Counted from the stretch's first letter, positions 1 through 8,353 are shown. The stretch: DNA of 64,000 nt from Cryobacterium aureum (GCF_002954245.1 NZ_PPTG01000046.1:62001-126000), one strand, 5' to 3'. The notes: generated by a model from the sequence alone, not told the origin. Numbers and translations are program-made.

Positions 1-77
1 GCCCTGCGCTGACAGTCTGGTCGGGTCTCGCCTGTTACCGTCAGAGTCCGCGCGCCAACCGTGTATGGCACCGCAGC

Positions 78-968
78 CTATTCGCCGATCAGTCGCAGAC
101 CGTTGTACCAGCAGACGGCGCGCAGCCAGTCGTCGTCGAGGCGCGGTTCCCGGTCGCGCAGCCGTTCGAGCGACTCGAGCTGGTGCGCATACGGGTACGG
201 AATGTTGGGAAAGTCGCTGCCGAGCACCACTCGGTCGGGCAGGTCGGCCAGCCGTGGCAGCAGGGCGGGGTCGAACGGTGCGAGCTGCTCGAAGAAATCC
301 GTGAACACCATGGTGGTGTCGAGGTGTACCCAGGGGTAGCGTTCGGCGAGATCGAGAAACTCGCCGTATTCCGGGCCGCCCATATGTGCAACGACGGCCG
401 TCAGAAGCGGATGCCGCGCCAGTACCCCCGCAAGTGGTTCCGGCCCGGTGATGCCCGGCCGGGACACCGGCCCGCTGCCGACGTGGATCACCACCGGAAT
501 CGCGGCATCCGCCAGCAGCCCCCAGACCGGGTCGAGCAGGGGTTCGCGCAGGTCGAAAGCCCCGATCTGCGCGTGAATCTTGAACACTCGAGCGCCCCGA
601 TCGAGGGCGGACTGCACCTGCTCAAGCACGCCCTCTTCCGGATAGAACGTGGCGCTCGGCACGCAATCGGCGTGCTCCGCCGCCAGATCGAGCGAGAAGT
701 CGGTCAGCGAAGCCGCCATCCCTGGGCGATGCGCATACGACAGCGCGGTAAAACGGCGCACGCCCAGACGACGGATGCTCGCCAGCCGCGACTCCTGATC
801 GTCGCGGTACTGGATCGGCCACTCCTGGCCGATCAGCGGTTCGATCTCGTCGAAGTGTGCCCAGACGCGCCGCAGCATGCGCTCTGGCAGAAAATGGGTG
901 TGCAGGTCGACCAGTCCGGGCAGGCCCAGGCCGCGCCACCAGGCCGGTACCTCGTTGTCGAGCATCAT
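78..968 (-). CDS. Amidohydrolase family protein (amidohydrolase_2-like metal-dependent hydrolase)
   Basis: A 296-residue TIM-barrel hydrolase of the amidohydrolase superfamily. Near the N-terminus it has the metal-binding HxH in DLHTHFLP, later histidines in VFKIHAQ, VIHVGSGP and VVAHMGG, and the late aspartate in VLGSDFPN, spaced as in amidohydrolase_2 (PF04909) proteins. The open frame runs 47 codons further upstream, but that stretch overlaps a toxin remnant and reads as non-coding. The ATG at 968 gives the natural MMLDNEVPAWWRG start. There is no signal peptide, so the protein is cytoplasmic. The substrate cannot be read from sequence; relatives cleave C-C or C-N bonds in decarboxylase or lactonase reactions. 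It has no operon partner. Confidence 0.8.
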   Translation of the reverse strand: MMLDNEVPAWWRGLGLPGLVDLHTHFLPERMLRRVWAHFDEIEPLIGQEWPIQYRDDQESRLASIRRLGVRRFTALSYAHRPGMAASLTDFSLDLAAEHADCVPSATFYPEEGVLEQVQSALDRGARVFKIHAQIGAFDLREPLLDPVWGLLADAAIPVVIHVGSGPVSRPGITGPEPLAGVLARHPLLTAVVAHMGGPEYGEFLDLAERYPWVHLDTTMVFTDFFEQLAPFDPALLPRLADLPDRVVLGSDFPNIPYPYAHQLESLERLRDREPRLDDDWLRAVCWYNGLRLIGE

Positions 969-985
969 TGACCCCAGTGTGTCAC

Positions 986-1246
986 CTATTCCAGAAGCGC
1001 CATGCCGGCCAGTCCGGCGGCACGCCGGTCGACGGTGCCGGTGCCGGTGCATCCGTTGGCCACGGCGCTGCGGGCGATTAAAGCATCGGCGCGAGTCAGT
1101 ACCCACCACGTTTCGACCACCATGACTGTGTCCAGGAAGCCCTGCTCCGTGCGCTCAGCGAACCCATGAACGTGCTGGCTAGTGCGAATTGCCGCTCGTC
1201 GTCACGGGTGGCGTACCGAACCAGCACGTTCGTATCGAGGGATCAT
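986..1246 (-). pseudogene. Decayed PIN-domain (VapC-like) toxin gene
   Basis: The complementary strand carries pieces of a PIN-domain ribonuclease in different frames. The first is LDTNVLVRYATRDDERQFA, holding the first acidic residue of the family. After a frame shift near 1147 comes GFLDTVMVVETWWVLTRA, and directly after that DALIARSAVANGCTG and VDRRAAGLAGMALLE, which is the family's C-terminus. About 40 codons that normally lie between VLTRA and ADALIA are missing. The ATG at 1246 is one base out of frame with LDTNVL. Two frameshifts plus an internal deletion mean this is a dead toxin gene; intact PIN toxins are about 130 residues. Confidence 0.72.
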
Positions 1247-1344
1247 TCTGTGAGATCGGCGAGAGTGGCGGCGACGGCATCATCCACCTGTTCGATGGTC
1301 AGGCTGACGGGTGCCGGGGCAAGAAATCCGGCGAGCGTTGCCAT
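1243..1344 (-). pseudogene. C-terminal remnant of the antitoxin partner of the PIN toxin
   Basis: A short frame ending LTIEQVDDAVAATLADLTE stops with a TGA that overlaps the toxin's ATG (ATGA at 1243-1246), the usual antitoxin-toxin coupling. Its tail resembles the C-terminal helix of AbrB/VapB-type antitoxins, but no DNA-binding N-terminal domain is recognisable upstream. It is therefore read as a truncated antitoxin. The family assignment is an inference from the tail and the toxin overlap only. Confidence 0.45.
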
Positions 1345-1550
1345 TGACACCGAGGCCGACCAGATCGTGTCGCCAACCCGGGGGTACGAAGAGTCCAAAT
1401 CGCATGGATTCAACCGAGACGGGCCCGCTGCCGTGATGTGAAACGATACGATTTAGCCAGTGGTGCTTACGCCGCCAGAACCTCGATATATACGACTCAC
1501 GTGACAACGGATGGGCGGTGGCAGTGCACGCTCTCGACTTCGCCGGAATC
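1345..1550. other. Intergenic stretch without a recognisable gene
   Basis: About 200 bases between the toxin-antitoxin remnant and the next gene. No open frame in it resembles a protein family, and there is no clear promoter, RNA or repeat. It may contain further decayed antitoxin sequence. Confidence 0.4.
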
Positions 1551-1919
1551 ATGAGCGAGATTCTCACTCTTGTCGGCCTCATTATCGGAGCGCTCCTCTA
1601 TATAGTCGGTCTCTCGGTGCGGGGCATCAGTGGCCGCTGGACTCGCACGACCGCCGTGATTGCCGCGTCGGGGCCAGCCACGGTCATCCGCTGGTTTGAC
1701 AACGACGGCGATGTGCACGAGTGCCCAGCCGACACCCACGAGACGCAGAATCTCGAGCCGGGCGATGACGTGCGCGTCTGGTTTCGCAATCGCCGGCCCG
1801 AAAAATGCCGCACGCACGACCCCGACCTTGACGGCAAGGGACTGCGCCTGATCGGCCTGGTGCTACTCGGCATTGGCGTTCTCGCCGGTGTGGCCGGCAT
1901 CGTATTGATGTTCATCTAG
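1551..1919 (+). CDS. Small two-helix membrane protein, DUF3592-like
   Basis: A 122-residue protein with a hydrophobic helix at each end (LVGLIIGALLYIVGLSV and LIGLVLLGIGVLAGVAGIVL). Between them is a soluble loop of about 60 residues containing TAVIAASGPATVIRWFDNDG and GDDVRVWF, the beta-rich pattern of DUF3592-type proteins. The start at MSEILTL places the first helix directly at the N-terminus; an in-frame ATG 33 bases upstream adds only unlikely residues. Its stop codon shares four bases with the stop of the convergent gene. Function is unknown; the DUF3592 assignment is tentative. Confidence 0.65.
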   Translation: MSEILTLVGLIIGALLYIVGLSVRGISGRWTRTTAVIAASGPATVIRWFDNDGDVHECPADTHETQNLEPGDDVRVWFRNRRPEKCRTHDPDLDGKGLRLIGLVLLGIGVLAGVAGIVLMFI

Positions 1920-2989
1920 GCGAACTTCACAACCGGGTATACCAGGCGGCGCTGGCGCCGCACCAGCAGCAGCACCGTCGCCCCGACCAGAATGAAGCCA
2001 GCCAGTGTCAGGTACGGCCAGATCACAATCGGTTCGTGGGCCGGCACGGCTGCGGCCGTGCCACTGCGCGGGAACGTGATTGACGCCTCGACTGTTCGTT
2101 CCAGCAAGCCGCTGCCGAGCGTAATCGTTGCCATCCACGGCCCATTGGGAATCTCTGTGGCGAGTTCAACGGTGACCGGCTCGGTGTCACCGACCGCGAC
2201 CGTGGTATTCAGGTTGACCGGAAAGGGACCAGCGCTGAGGCCGCCCGGCCCCGCCAGCAGTTCCAGCGTGCCCGACAGGTCGAGCGCACGCCCACCCGTG
2301 TTGTGAACGGATGCGATCACCATCGGCTGGCCGTTGTCCGCCCGGGCTGCGGCCAGGGAGTCGACCGTGAAGTCGGCGGCCGGTGCGGCGCCGGAGCCGA
2401 TCGAGAGATAAACCCGAATACCGACGCGGTTGACCGCGACGACTCCGGCATCCGCCGATGACCGTGCCTCGGCCCAGATCAGGGCGTACTGTTCGCCGGG
2501 AGCAGCGTCAGCGGGAACGGCGATGGTGACGGTGGCGGTCTGCGCACCGGCACGGGCCAGATCGATCTCGGCCGGCGTAATCGAGGTCCACGACGACAAT
2601 TCGTTGGGCGTGTGCCCCTCGGTGGCCAGAAAAGCGCCGTCTTGGACTGAGGCGGCGCCAGGATACAGGCTGATGTGCGCGCTGGAATCGCTGCCGTTGG
2701 AGACTTCGATCGTCCGATGGATCAGTGTGCCGGGTGCGACGTGGTCAACAATGTATTTTTGGGCCCGCGGATCGTCGGCCGCGTTGACGGGAATCTCCAC
2801 CAAGCGCAGACCGATACCGTCGCTCGGGGCTGGCGTGGCGCCGGCGGCGCTCGCGATTTCGGCGGCGCCCGGAGCAACCGCCGAAATGACGACGAGCGTA
2901 CCGACGACGATGCGCAGCGCTAACCGGGTCAGTCGGTGCTCAGAACCCGAGAGCTCTGCCCCAAGCCGGGGCCACCGAAACATTGGCAT
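1916..2989 (-). CDS. Exported DUF916/WxL-interacting-like protein with C-terminal membrane anchor
   Basis: A 357-residue extracellular protein with an N-terminal export helix (about residues 24-48). A beta-rich region follows, with KYIVDHVAPGTLIHRTIEVS, SLYPGAASVQDG and AAPGEQYALIWAE, a pattern of the DUF916 (WxL-interacting, peptidoglycan-binding) family. Next is a CARDB-like segment, and at the C-terminus one membrane helix and a basic tail (LLLVRRQRRLVYP). An AAGGAA ribosome site precedes the ATG. It is the second gene of a two-gene unit, 23 bases after the small secreted protein at 3013-3552. In Firmicutes, DUF916 proteins work with WxL-domain proteins on the cell surface; a similar role here is inferred. 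Confidence 0.72.
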   Translation of the reverse strand: MPMFRWPRLGAELSGSEHRLTRLALRIVVGTLVVISAVAPGAAEIASAAGATPAPSDGIGLRLVEIPVNAADDPRAQKYIVDHVAPGTLIHRTIEVSNGSDSSAHISLYPGAASVQDGAFLATEGHTPNELSSWTSITPAEIDLARAGAQTATVTIAVPADAAPGEQYALIWAEARSSADAGVVAVNRVGIRVYLSIGSGAAPAADFTVDSLAAARADNGQPMVIASVHNTGGRALDLSGTLELLAGPGGLSAGPFPVNLNTTVAVGDTEPVTVELATEIPNGPWMATITLGSGLLERTVEASITFPRSGTAAAVPAHEPIVIWPYLTLAGFILVGATVLLLVRRQRRLVYPVVKFA

Positions 2990-3012
2990 GTCACATTCCT
3001 TGAACGTCGCCG

Positions 3013-3552
3013 TTAGAAAACGGAATGAGTAATCATAGATGTGTACGTGGCCGCGCTCATGCCGCTCGGTACTTTGATGGTGATGGTCGGGTTCCAGGCC
3101 GCCGAACTGCTCGAATAGACAGAGCTGGCGGCGACCACGGCGGCTGCGGTTGCCATAGAGCTGAGATTGGTCGTAGTTACGATGTAGGACGGGGACCCGA
3201 CCTTCGTGACGGTCCCGACAGTGTAGCCAATCGCACTGGCGGGGATGGTGGTTGATTGACCAGACGCGACGAAGCCTGTCGCGCTAGCATTCACCGTCCA
3301 CGATGCTCCTGCGGAGTTCATGGGGCGAGCATCGCTCACGGTGACCTGGCCGAGGGAAGCCGTGACCACGCTTCCGCCGACAGTGTTGGGCTGAGATCCC
3401 ATGTAGGCAGCGTTGGGAACCGTGATCGACAGGGTTCCATTCTCGATAGCGAGTGTCGTCGTGGTGTCAGCGGCCGAGGCAGGCAGAGCCAGCCCCACGG
3501 TCAATGCCGCAACGCTCATGGTCGCCAGCAAAATACGCATTTTCAGTTTCAT
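3013..3552 (-). CDS. Small secreted WxL-like surface protein
   Basis: A 179-residue protein with a clean Sec signal peptide (MKLKMRILLATMSVAALTV ending LPASAA) and a threonine/serine/valine-rich beta domain. It contains SWTVNASATGF, resembling a WxL-type motif, and ends TYTSMITHSVF, similar to the terminal strand of WxL domains. The frame is open far upstream, but AAGGAA lies just before the ATG at 3552 and the signal peptide starts there. It is transcribed ahead of the membrane-anchored DUF916-like partner. It has no LPXTG sorting signal, so attachment would be non-covalent through the partner or peptidoglycan. Confidence 0.7.
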   Translation of the reverse strand: MKLKMRILLATMSVAALTVGLALPASAADTTTTLAIENGTLSITVPNAAYMGSQPNTVGGSVVTASLGQVTVSDARPMNSAGASWTVNASATGFVASGQSTTIPASAIGYTVGTVTKVGSPSYIVTTTNLSSMATAAAVVAASSVYSSSSAAWNPTITIKVPSGMSAATYTSMITHSVF

Positions 3553-3801
3553 TGAGTTCCTTCGCATGCAAATAGGTACCGCGGACGGGAAGACGATGTT
3601 CTTCGACAGACGCGAATGCGACATGCATTCGCGATCGCCGACGCTTAGTATGCTGGTCGCCGGGATGCCCATTGTGGGGGTTGACACGAAAAAAGATTGG
3701 GCAAAAACTGCCTGTAGCTGCCAGGTATCTCGTGGGGTGGCTCGCCTGACGGATACTGCGCGCAGTCCCGCAACAGGACGCGCAGGCGGCATGATGGGGG
3801 T

Positions 3802-4638
3802 ATGAGTCGAACCGTCGCCGGAGCCCGCGTGCTGATTACCGGAGCAGCCATGGGAATGGGCCGCCTGTATGCCGAGCGGTGTGTCGCCGAGGGGGCGAAA
3901 ACGCTCATTCTCTGGGATCGCGACGGTTCCGCGCTCGCTGCGACCACCGCCATCCTGAATGATCGTTCTAACGGACGCACGACGATCGCGCCTTACGTCG
4001 TCGATATCGCCGATCTGGGTGCCATCGCGCAGACCGCGCAGCGGGTGCGTACGGAGATCGGCGACCCCGACGTGGTCATCAACAACGCCGGCATCGTGCG
4101 CGGCAAGTATTTCTGGGAACACGACAACGGTGCAGACACCCGCCCGACCATGCAGATCAATGCGCTCGCGCCCATGTATATCGCCCGCGAGTTTCTGCCG
4201 GCGATGATTGCGAGCGGATACCGCGAGTCACGCATCGTAAACATCGCGTCGGCCGCAGGCACCCTCAGCACCCCGCGCATGAGCGTTTATGCCGCGTCGA
4301 AAGCGGCCCTGATCGGCTGGAGCGATTCGCTGCGGCTTGAGCTGGTGCAGCAGGGACACGGCCAGGTCAAGGTGACCACGGTGTGTCCGAGCTACATCGA
4401 CACCGGCATGTTCACGGGTGCCCGAGGGCCGTTGCTCACCCCGCTGATGACGCCGGAATACGTGGTGGATCGGGTCTGGCGGGCGATGCTGGCCGGCAAG
4501 CCGCAGCTACTGTTGCCGTGGACGGTGAACCTGTCGAAGGTCCTCCGCGGCGTGCTGCCGTTGGCGGCCTGGGACGCCGTGGCCGGTCGTGTTTTCGGCG
4601 TTTACCGGTCAATGGATCGCTGGGTCGGCCGCGGATAG
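3802..4638 (+). CDS. SDR family NAD(P)-dependent oxidoreductase
   Basis: A 278-residue classical short-chain dehydrogenase. It has the cofactor glycine motif TGAAMGMG near the N-terminus, NNAG at about residue 95, the catalytic serine in NIASAAGT and the catalytic tyrosine-lysine in YAASK. The C-terminal 60 residues (KPQLLLPWTVNLSKVLRGVL) resemble the membrane-associated tail of DHRS/SDR16C-like enzymes that act on lipophilic alcohols or ketones, which is inferred. A GGGGG ribosome site lies just upstream of the ATG. It stands alone, so the substrate cannot be deduced. Confidence 0.85.
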   Translation: MSRTVAGARVLITGAAMGMGRLYAERCVAEGAKTLILWDRDGSALAATTAILNDRSNGRTTIAPYVVDIADLGAIAQTAQRVRTEIGDPDVVINNAGIVRGKYFWEHDNGADTRPTMQINALAPMYIAREFLPAMIASGYRESRIVNIASAAGTLSTPRMSVYAASKAALIGWSDSLRLELVQQGHGQVKVTTVCPSYIDTGMFTGARGPLLTPLMTPEYVVDRVWRAMLAGKPQLLLPWTVNLSKVLRGVLPLAAWDAVAGRVFGVYRSMDRWVGRG

Positions 4639-4768
4639 CGTTCTGCAGCGCCGCCGGGATGACAGAATCAAGGCAGACAAGCACTCGTGGCGGGCCGATC
4701 GGTTCGTAGCCAGCGCACCATCCGGCGTCGCATCAGCGTTGACGTGAGCCGAAACAATCGGGGACACC

Positions 4769-6208
4769 ATCGCTACCACGCACCGCCACGACGCACCTGA
4801 TTCTCTGCTCAAAGTCCTCGGAAATCGAGACGCGCTCGCTCTCGGCTTCGGAGCCATGATCGGCTTCGGCTGGGTCGTACTGACCGGCGGCTGGATCAAC
4901 GACGCCGGCACGATGGGTGCCGTCACGGCCATGATTGCCGGCGGCATCATCATGGGCATCGTCGGCCTCACCTACGCCGAGTTGACCGCAGCCATGCCCA
5001 AGGCCGGCGGCGAACACAACTTTCTGCTGCGAGCCATGGGGCCACGCTGGTCGTTCGTCGGATCCTGGGCGATCACCGGCGGTTACGTCACCATCGTGGC
5101 GTTCGAGGCCGTCGCCCTGCCGCGCACGGCCGGGTATCTCTTTCCCAACCTGAGCCAGATCCCGCTCTGGCAGATCGCCGGTGAGCAGGTGTATTTGACC
5201 TGGGCGCTGGTGGGAGCCGTGGCCGCCGTCGTGATCACGGGCATCAACATCCGTGGTGTGAAACTGGCCGGTGTCGTGCAGACCTTCGTCGTATTATTCC
5301 TGCTGATCGTCGGCGCGATGCTGGTGCTCGGCTCGTTCACCGGCGGTTCGACCGTGCACATGGAACCGTTCTTCAACAATGGTATGGGCGGATTCTTCGC
5401 CGTGCTCGTCGTGGTGCCGTTTTTGTTCGTGGGTTTCGACGTCATTCCGCAGTCGGCCGAAGAAGTCAATGTGGCACCGCGACAGATCGGCAAGCTCGTT
5501 GTCGTCGCCGTGATTCTCGCGACCATCTGGTACGTCATGATCGTGCTCACCACCTCGTCGTCGATGCCGGCTGCCGAAATCGGCCAGGCCGATATTGCGA
5601 CAGCGGATGCCATGGGTGCGTTGTTCGGCAGCGATGTCATGGCGAAAGTACTCATCGCCGGCGGAATCGCCGGAATTCTCACCTCGTGGAACTCGCTGTT
5701 GCTCGGGGCTTCACGCCTGATGTTCTCGATGGCGCGCTCCGGCATGCTGCCGGCCTGGTTCGGCAAGCTGCACCCCAAATTTCGTACCCCCACCAACGCG
5801 CTCTACTTCATCGGTGCCCTGTCGTTTGTGGCGCCGTTCTTCGGCACGCAAATGCTCGGCTGGCTCGTTGATTCCGGTGCACCGAGCATCGTCATGGCCT
5901 ACATTCTGGTGGCCGTCGCCTTCGTGGTGCTGCGCCGCCGCGAACCAAAAATGGATCGCCCGCTGCGCGTGGGCGGCAAGGGCAACGGCGGAGTCGTGAT
6001 CGGCGTCGCCGCTGCCGCGCTGTGCCTGGGCCTGCTCAGTCTGTATATGCCGGGGATGCCGGCAGCACTGCCGTTCGAGCCCTGGGTCTTGTTCGGACTC
6101 TGGTGGGTCGGTGGCGTCTTCTTCTACCTGCGCATTCCGGCCGGAATCGCTCCTGGCCACGACGCCGAGGAGCGCCTGCTCGCGAGCTTGGGGTCGCGCC
6201 GCTCGTAG
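4769..6208 (+). CDS. APC family amino acid permease
   Basis: A membrane transporter with about 12 predicted helices. It belongs to the APC superfamily: LGFGAMIGFGWVVLTGGWI in helix 1 is the substrate/ion-binding unwound region, and the second half has SWNSLLLGASRLMFSMAR. The first ATG (4856) would cut helix 1 in half. The frame is open from 4748, and the upstream codons give a convincing N-terminus (TTHRHDAPDSLLKVLGNRDALA). No ATG, GTG or TTG lies between; the best candidate is the ATC at 4769, preceded by GGGGA. A rare ATC start is therefore proposed; the alternatives are a sequence error or a start at 4856. Substrate unknown. Confidence 0.8.
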   Translation: MATTHRHDAPDSLLKVLGNRDALALGFGAMIGFGWVVLTGGWINDAGTMGAVTAMIAGGIIMGIVGLTYAELTAAMPKAGGEHNFLLRAMGPRWSFVGSWAITGGYVTIVAFEAVALPRTAGYLFPNLSQIPLWQIAGEQVYLTWALVGAVAAVVITGINIRGVKLAGVVQTFVVLFLLIVGAMLVLGSFTGGSTVHMEPFFNNGMGGFFAVLVVVPFLFVGFDVIPQSAEEVNVAPRQIGKLVVVAVILATIWYVMIVLTTSSSMPAAEIGQADIATADAMGALFGSDVMAKVLIAGGIAGILTSWNSLLLGASRLMFSMARSGMLPAWFGKLHPKFRTPTNALYFIGALSFVAPFFGTQMLGWLVDSGAPSIVMAYILVAVAFVVLRRREPKMDRPLRVGGKGNGGVVIGVAAAALCLGLLSLYMPGMPAALPFEPWVLFGLWWVGGVFFYLRIPAGIAPGHDAEERLLASLGSRRS

Positions 6209-6425
6209 CTACGCTGCCCCGTTCGACTGCGTGCGGTTGGAACACGCGAGAACCGCCCAGCGCGAGCCGGTCCGTGGTCGCCCGCGCTCGTGCCCGCTTT
6301 TCTGCACGCTCCCTGAGCCGACACCGAGTTCGCGACACCCGCCCGGGCCGCAATCGACTGGCCTGAGTCGGTCTCGGGAACGTCTCCATGCGTCGAATAT
6401 AAATACGCACCAAAATCCTAGTACT
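6209..6425. other. Intergenic region upstream of the first DUF222/HNH gene
   Basis: About 215 bases. The first part is GC-rich like the neighbouring genes; the last 60 bases become AT-rich toward the promoter block. No gene, structured RNA or repeat was recognised. Confidence 0.4.
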
Positions 6426-6466
6426 TCTGAGAATTTCTCGACTTCAGCCCATGATTTTGGTACAAT
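6426..6466 (+). promoter_or_regulatory. Promoter of the first DUF222/HNH gene, conserved with the second copy
   Basis: A -35-like TCGACT (6438-6443), a 17-base spacer and a -10 TACAAT (6461-6466) lie six bases before the ATG, so the transcript may be leaderless. The 19 bases at 6426-6444 match 17 of 19 bases at 60861-60879, upstream of the other DUF222/HNH gene, with exactly the same distance to its -10. The block includes the near-palindrome GAGAATTTCTC, a possible regulator site overlapping the -35. Confidence 0.55.
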
Positions 6467-6472
6467 AAAACC

Positions 6473-8083
6473 ATGAGCCAGAGCGGCGACACCTCCCAAC
6501 CGGGCGGCATCGATCCCTCCGCCGATTTTTTCCTCCCCGATTCGGACTTCGACGCTTCGGACTTCGACGGCAGCCACGACGGAGAGCAGGTGGAGTGGTC
6601 CTTCTCCGCTGAGGACCGTGCGTTCATTGATGCGTTCCGGGAGGAGTGCCGGTTGGTATGGGAGGCCGAAGAACACGCCGACGCCGCCTTCCAGGCCGCC
6701 TTCCCGGCAGCTGCCCAGTCCGTGCCGGACCCACTCGCGGGCCTGAGTCCGTTCCAGCGCCGGCAGGCGGAGTTCGTGGACCGGGTTCTCGAGCTCGAGA
6801 AGGTCATCGCGTGGGCGCAGGCGAGCAAGGCTGAGGTCCTCACCGAGGCGTGGGACTACACCACCAACACCGCCGAAACCGGCCGGCCCCTGTCCGGGCC
6901 GGGCCATGAGCATGACTGGGACGCGACGTTCGCCGCGCAGCAGGGCCTGGTCGCCGAGATGGCGTGTGCGCTGCGCATCCCGGCCGGCACCGCCTCCGGC
7001 CTCCTGCAGGAAAGCCGCACCCTGGTCGAGTCCCGACCGAGCACCCTCACCGCGCTCCGTACCGGGGAGATCTCGCTGCGGCACGCCCGCCGAGTGCTCG
7101 AGCAGCTCGACTCCGTCCCCGAACTCGCCAGGGCCGAACTCGAAGCGGTGCTGTTGCCGCACGCCAAACGCCTCACCGCGACGCAGTTCGACGGCAAGGC
7201 CCGCAAATTGCGGGAACGGTTCCACCCTGACAGCATTACCGTGCGCCGCGCCAAGTGCCTGTCCGATCGCCGGGTGCTGTTCTTCCCCGATAAAGACGGC
7301 ATGGCAACGCTCTGGTTGCGCGCCGCTGGCGACGACCTGCAGGGTATCTATACCCGAGTTACCGACGCCGCCCTCAGTCTGCAAGGCCCGGGTGAACCGC
7401 GCACCCTCAGTCAGCTGCGCGCCGACGTCGCCGTCGACCTCCTCCAGCAGGGAGTCACCGGCAGCGGCCTCGGCGCCGGCCTCACCGCCAACGTCAACAT
7501 CACCGTCCCCGTTCTCACCCTCCTGGGAAAAAGCGACGAACCCGGCGACCTCGAAGGCTACGGGCCGATCGACCCGGAAACCGCCCGCCGCCTCGCCGGC
7601 ACCGCGACGAGTTTCCTGCGCATCCACACCCACCCGCACACCGGCATCGTCCTCGACGTCAGCGCCACGCCGTTCCGGGTGCCGGCGAGTCTGAAGAAGT
7701 ACCTGCGGCTGCGGGATGGAACCTGCCGGTTCCCCGGCTGTAACCGCTCCGCCGGCCACAGCGACCTCGACCACACCGTCGACAAACAATTCGGCGGTCC
7801 CACCACCGCCACCAACCTGCACTTTCTTTCGCCGGCGCACCACAACCTGAAGCACTTCAGCGATTGGAAGGCCGTCGCTGACCCCGATGGAACCCTGCAC
7901 TGGACCAGCCCCGCGGGCAAGCACTACGCCACCGACCCCGCCACCCGAATCAGCCCCCACCTACAACAAACCGCGCAGGCACCAGCAGCACCACCGGCCA
8001 CACCTCCACCCCTGCCCGACCCCTGGAACACCACCATGAACACCAACTGGAACGACACCGGCACCGATCCCCAACCGTTCTAA
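6473..8083 (+). CDS. DUF222 and HNH endonuclease domain protein (13E12 repeat family type)
   Basis: A 536-residue protein of the actinobacterial 13E12 family. An acidic N-terminal leader is followed by a helical DUF222 region (about residues 70-330, with TGEISLRHARRVLEQLDSVP). Near residues 415-460 is an HNH nuclease-like domain with CRFPGCNRSAGHSDLDHTV and NLHFLSPAHHNLKH; the paired cysteines and the DLDH histidine are the expected metal and catalytic residues. The tail is proline-rich. A related gene lies at 60927-62699 with a nearly identical promoter. These genes are multicopy in actinobacteria. The cellular role is not established; nuclease activity is inferred from the fold. Confidence 0.88.
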   Translation: MSQSGDTSQPGGIDPSADFFLPDSDFDASDFDGSHDGEQVEWSFSAEDRAFIDAFREECRLVWEAEEHADAAFQAAFPAAAQSVPDPLAGLSPFQRRQAEFVDRVLELEKVIAWAQASKAEVLTEAWDYTTNTAETGRPLSGPGHEHDWDATFAAQQGLVAEMACALRIPAGTASGLLQESRTLVESRPSTLTALRTGEISLRHARRVLEQLDSVPELARAELEAVLLPHAKRLTATQFDGKARKLRERFHPDSITVRRAKCLSDRRVLFFPDKDGMATLWLRAAGDDLQGIYTRVTDAALSLQGPGEPRTLSQLRADVAVDLLQQGVTGSGLGAGLTANVNITVPVLTLLGKSDEPGDLEGYGPIDPETARRLAGTATSFLRIHTHPHTGIVLDVSATPFRVPASLKKYLRLRDGTCRFPGCNRSAGHSDLDHTVDKQFGGPTTATNLHFLSPAHHNLKHFSDWKAVADPDGTLHWTSPAGKHYATDPATRISPHLQQTAQAPAAPPATPPPLPDPWNTTMNTNWNDTGTDPQPF

Positions 8084-8300
8084 CCGCCGGCACGTGCACC
8101 CCCGCCGATTCGTAAATGACCGGATCGATCGCGAACCACGGGCTGTGTGCCGTCGCGGAACCAACAGAGCGCCGCCCGACCCCAGCCAACGCAGAGCAAC
8201 ACAGCACAACAGAGCGCTGCAGCGCACCGCACCGCGGGGCACTGCGCGACACCAGCACCGAGCAAAACCAGCACCGCGCGGCTACCGCACTGCGCGACAC

Positions 8301-8353
8301 CGCTACAGCACCGCGACACCGCTACAGCACCGCGACACCGCTACCGCAGCGCG
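8301..8353. repeat. 19-bp tandem repeat at the 3' end of the membrane protein gene
   Basis: Two exact copies of CGCTACAGCACCGCGACAC (8301-8319, 8320-8338) and a partial third running into the stop end of the gene at 8341. It lies in a convergent 257-base gap (8084-8340) that is rich in short CACCGC/GCGACAC reiterations. No hairpin terminator is evident; nothing else was recognised in the gap. Confidence 0.8.

Noticed and set aside
1-77. End of a plus-strand gene at the left edge
   Set aside because: A TGA occurs at 10-12, but only three codons are visible, too few to support a gene.
6209-7960. Long open frame antisense to the first DUF222/HNH gene
   Set aside because: It arises from the GC-rich third positions of the real gene, has low-complexity composition and no family signature.
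8221-8353. CRISPR array
   Set aside because: The 19-base units are adjacent with no spacers and there are no cas genes.
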